The position numbers and the translations under genes were made by a program. Below the pieces are notes generated by a model, which was not told the DNA's origin, searched no databases, and saw nothing but the letters and a program-made list of their open reading frames with translations. 64,000 nucleotides of DNA, from contig NC_088326.1 in assembly GCF_910592395.1 (NCBI RefSeq), positions 1,493,001 to 1,557,000 of the forward strand, in the 5' to 3' direction. Below, in pieces: positions 60,768 through 64,000 of this stretch; the first letter of the stretch is position 1, and the number at the start of each line of letters is the position of its first letter. The DNA is from Lineus longissimus. Its lineage: Eukaryota; Nemertea; Pilidiophora; Heteronemertea; Lineidae.

Positions 60768-62761
60768 ATGTTGAGGCTAGGTCTATTCCTGTCCGCAGTG
60801 CTCTGTAAGTCTTTGCTATTCTCTTATACATCGAGATTCGTTTGTAGTAATTAGACATCATGTAATAGTTTTCTGATAGCGACAGTCATTGCTTCGGGGA
60901 ATGTGTGCAAATGCGATGATGTGGCCTCATCCTTCCGAATGGGTAGGTGGAGTCCACATCCAGTATAAGAGAGACATCAAGCGCAGTAAAATCCGTCCTT
61001 TGAATCCTATATTTACTTCTTTCAGATGCCAATGCGTTCTTGGCGAATACCAGTAAGTTCAGGCATTTCTGTCCATTTTGAAGGATTTCTCCCTCCATGC
61101 GTGTGGGGGATAGAATTAACCCGATAACGGCACATGAAAATCACAATCATTGCGACACAATACACAGTATTTCTGGTAGCGACTACGAGTACTATTCCAT
61201 GAATCCATAATATTTGTCTGCGATAAACAAGTGTTGTCCTGATCAAAGTGTCCCTGCCTGGCGCTCTTGGTCCCTGCATCATCAGTTCCCTCGGCCTATT
61301 ATCTTCAGATGATGAGTGCACTCAAGAGGCGGAAAACTACCACACAGGTAGTAACAGCTGTTACATGGTGCCTCTAGGAGAGCTACAGACATGGAACGGA
61401 GCACAGACGTTCTGCAAGGGAAGGGGTGGAGATTTGGCTAGTATCCCAAGCCAGAGCGCACAGGGTGAGTGGACAATCATCCGGTTTCCTCCTATGTACG
61501 GTCCTCACCATCTTCTCTGGCTCAAAAAGATATGGACAGGGAGTTGGACAGTCCAACCAAAATATTGGGAACGCGAGTTGGGACTGCAGAACCATGGACG
61601 GCCGCTAAGAAGAATTGTCGCATCAACCACTTGCCCAACATTGGATCAAATCAGAAACCTGTGTCTCTTGATCTCCTTGCATGAATGATTGAAGCCCCTT
61701 CTCTCATTATTACGCAATAGAGTAGTTGCAGCCCCTGTTTCTATAAGACAGAGGAACATCCAACGACAAATTACTTTCAAAATGTTGCCTCCACTCGTTA
61801 GCTGCGACGGCTCCTGATTGACATATTAGTAGCGACAGCCGAGACCCAAATAATTAGTTTTTTCTCCTTTTTTTGGTGGTAGATTTCGTCGAGGCTTTGA
61901 TTGAGAAGTTGAACCCAGTTGCCAAGGACAACGCCTTGTTCATCAACATCAACAGTGTTGGGTCGTCTGCGGAGGGTTGGATGGACGGAGAGACATCCAC
62001 GTATAGGTATGTTGGAATTTGGGCTGTGTGTGTGTGGGGGGGGGGGGGGGGGGGGTGATATTGAGCTCTTAATTTCACGTGCCTTTTATTTGAGCTGCTG
62101 GAAGACCTCGTTTTGATAACCAGCTGGAGGAGTCAAGTCCCAATAGGGGAAAACAGGCAGGAGCTACAGGGTCAAAGTGGCTTGTATTCACAGTTAGTGT
62201 ACTTGGTCATGGTTTATTCAGCAGGGGGGATATTTCTCTGCAGTTTCAACATACTGCGAGATAGGTGAGACCCCTACTGGCAATTTTGTGTAACTATCTA
62301 TCTTGCCTTCCTGGCTGCTGCCAATAGAATCCCTTTGTCTAAAGTTTTGTTTAAAAATGCTTTTTTTCAGTTCTGTGATCATAAAGTCATCAGATGATGA
62401 AAAACTCATTGGAATATTTATCCAACAGTCATCAAATGGCTGATCGACATCCAATAGACAACAACAAATTGTTGTCTTCTAGACATCTAGTTATTCGGGA
62501 TGTCTATGAGATGTTCGATAGACATCACCAAAACTTCCTTGCATATCAATTCCCCCAACATATTTTGTCTCCTTAAGGTAGTTATAAATTTTCCACTTGT
62601 TCGTGTCTTTCAGGCATTGGGCTGGTGGCCGTGACAAGGGCCCGTGGAGCACGTCCCGGCCGACTGGCTGCATGCTGGTCAGACCGGATGATAGCAAATA
62701 CTTCTGGACGGGATGCTACTACAATTGGCCCATGGAGTTCATCTGTAGATTCAAGAAGTAA
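60768..62761 (+). CDS. Secreted C-type lectin
   Basis: Six exons (60768-60804, 60880-60942, 61026-61052, 61309-61464, 61883-62006, 62614-62761) give 184 residues in one frame. The signal peptide MLRLGLFLSAVLCSTVIASG is split across exons 1 and 2. Then a short VCKCDD linker, and a single C-type lectin-like domain from about residue 45: CTQEAENYH..CYMV, WNGAQTFCKGRGGDLASIPS, EGWMDGETSTYRHWAGG, GCMLVRPDD, CYYNWPMEFICRFKK. The main disulfide cysteines are present, but no EPN or QPD calcium/sugar motif is seen and WIGL is replaced (FININSVG). Exon 3 is only 27 bp. Likely an extracellular, mucosal or haemolymph protein, possibly in immunity; the ligand is unknown. Confidence 0.9.
62034..62056. repeat. 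Poly-G tract in lectin intron 5
   Basis: A run of about 20 G after a (TG)n stretch. Homopolymers of this length are polymorphic and error-prone in assemblies. Confidence 0.9.
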
Positions 62762-62893
62762 ACAATGACAATCATTTCCCCCAGCAAAAGTTTCCGTCAA
62801 AAAATTCCATCTTTCTTTGAGGATAATCACCATAGAATCTATGATGGCCCATCATAGATTTTATGTTGTAAAAATTTCATCATAGCCTAGGAC

Positions 62894-62899
62894 AATAAA
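62894..62899 (+). terminator. Polyadenylation signal of the C-type lectin
   Basis: AATAAA 133 nt after the stop codon at 62761. Confidence 0.65.
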
Positions 62900-64000
62900 A
62901 TACAAATAAATGAAAGGAAAGAAGTAAGTTGTAATTCTTATGTACAGATTTATTTTAAGATGAATGGCAGCGGCGGAAGCATGAATAACAACATGAACAC
63001 AATGATCTAGATGCAGTTTACCTCTGCTAACGGGCCGGGCTGCTGCTTGCATCAGGGCATATCAAGTGTGACGTCAGAAGAACATAATACGAAGCACAAT
63101 TAGGTACACACAGCGATTGCAGTAATTTGTGACAAAGTCTGACTGTTTGATTATGAAGGCTTGCGACCATTATGACAAGCAGAGTCAAATACACATCTAT
63201 GAACATTTCAATCAATTTATTGGACGTCCCACAAAAGTTGTAAAATGTATCTATCAACAGGGTTAGAATAGAGACCTCCGCATGACGACCAATAAGTCAG
63301 TTCCAACTGTGTCTCTAAAACGGACATCCTCCAGCAATATCTTTCACCACAAATTTAACTTTAATCTTAAATTGCCTTATTAACTTCCATCATATGTTCC
63401 TCCTCAAAGCTCAGCACGAAACTCATTTTATTGTATATGTACACCAGTGCATTGGTACTTTCCTAATAAGTCCAACATTTTCTCGGAACAAACACTTTTC
63501 ATGGCGTCTCTTATCCCGTTCCGATGATAAAATTTAAAAAGCAACTGAAACATACCATTAAAGACATCTTGATTAAGAGACTACCTCAAAACAGGTTGAA
63601 GCCTTGAAATGACAACAAAATTACCTCTCATTGGGTGATATGAATAAAGACTAGCAAATGCTTTTATCTAAAACTTCATGTACATATACACTAGGTCTTT
63701 CTATACAAAATTGAAGTAAAAGCATTTGCTAGTCTTTATTCATATCACCGATTGAACCAATCCTGCCTCCCAAAAGACTAAAAACAGAAAGCTGTAACCT
63801 CACTTCTTAGATCTATTCTTCAATACCTCAAGAACGAAGACTGGCTGGTGTAACAGATGAAACCCCCACACCCCAAGATAAAAACTGGTCTTTTCAGGCT
63901 TCAATCAATATTGAGATGCTCCTTAAAAGGAATGACATTTTACTTAGAATCTATGATGGTACCGCCGATGTAAAACATGGTTTGTGATGATGATCATAGA
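62900..64000. other. Intergenic to window end
   Basis: No gene supported. It contains the palindromic element at 63634-63749. At the window end a segment containing 'aatctatgatgg' resembles 62836-62847, suggesting another low-copy repeat. Confidence 0.5.
63634..63749. mobile_element. Small palindromic MITE, copy 2, intact arms
   Basis: Terminal inverted repeats of about 33 bp are near perfect: ggtgatatgaataaagacta...gcttttat on the left and its complement ending ctttattcatatcacc on the right, around a ~45-bp loop. No frame. Same family as 56254-56388, in opposite orientation. Confidence 0.85.

Overview
The window is eukaryotic, most likely from a marine invertebrate bilaterian. Genes are intron-rich with GT-AG junctions, introns are mostly 0.2-1.5 kb, and there are many tandem and dispersed repeats. 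Several families are typical of marine invertebrates: an SUEL-type lectin fused to vWA, a secreted C-type lectin, and one Tbr1/Eomes-type T-box gene. A lophotrochozoan or ambulacrarian fits. The phylum cannot be fixed from the sequence alone. Exon boundaries were read by eye from splice consensus and codon phase, so allow +/-1-2 nt. For every multi-exon model whose start and stop lie inside the window, the exon lengths sum to a multiple of three.

Layout: (1) 1-5187, +, 3' part of CtIP/RBBP8, the DNA end-resection factor. (2) 8737-21300, -, FAM21/WASHC2, the tail subunit of the endosomal WASH complex, 29 exons, tail-to-tail with CtIP. (3) 22705-28123, +, an SLC22 organic ion transporter, head-to-head with FAM21. 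(4) 30647-31465, +, a small secreted protein of unknown family. (5) 33146-39307, -, a Tbr1/Eomes/Tbx21-class T-box transcription factor. (6) 41904-44646, -, a secreted SUEL-lectin + von Willebrand A protein with a Thr-rich tail. (7) 46547-54245, -, an SLC17 (sialin-like) transporter with a duplicated, probably alternative exon. (8) 56048-59614, -, DCAF13/Sof1, a WD40 ribosome-biogenesis protein. (9) 60768-62761, +, a secreted C-type lectin. These are unrelated housekeeping, developmental and secreted-protein genes. Nothing suggests a functional cluster.

The most unusual structure lies in and around the splice sites of FAM21 and SLC17. Three separate tandem arrays begin at a 5' splice site: an 11-bp array at FAM21 exon 23, a 44-bp array made of the 3' end of SLC17 exon 9 plus its donor, and a ~107-bp array at SLC17 exon 4. 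SLC17 also has two tandem 156-bp versions of exon 8 and decayed copies of the acceptor side of exon 4. Mobile or repeat DNA includes a 0.9-kb foldback element with TA flanks (54705-55608), a small palindromic MITE present twice (56.3 and 63.7 kb), a MITE in a FAM21 intron (17.8 kb), tRNA-like SINE heads (26.3, 28.5 and 34.8 kb), LINE fragments (29.8 kb, perhaps 6.5 kb), and a ~1.1-kb tandem repeat ending in (GAC)n and a hairpin (50.1-51.2 kb).
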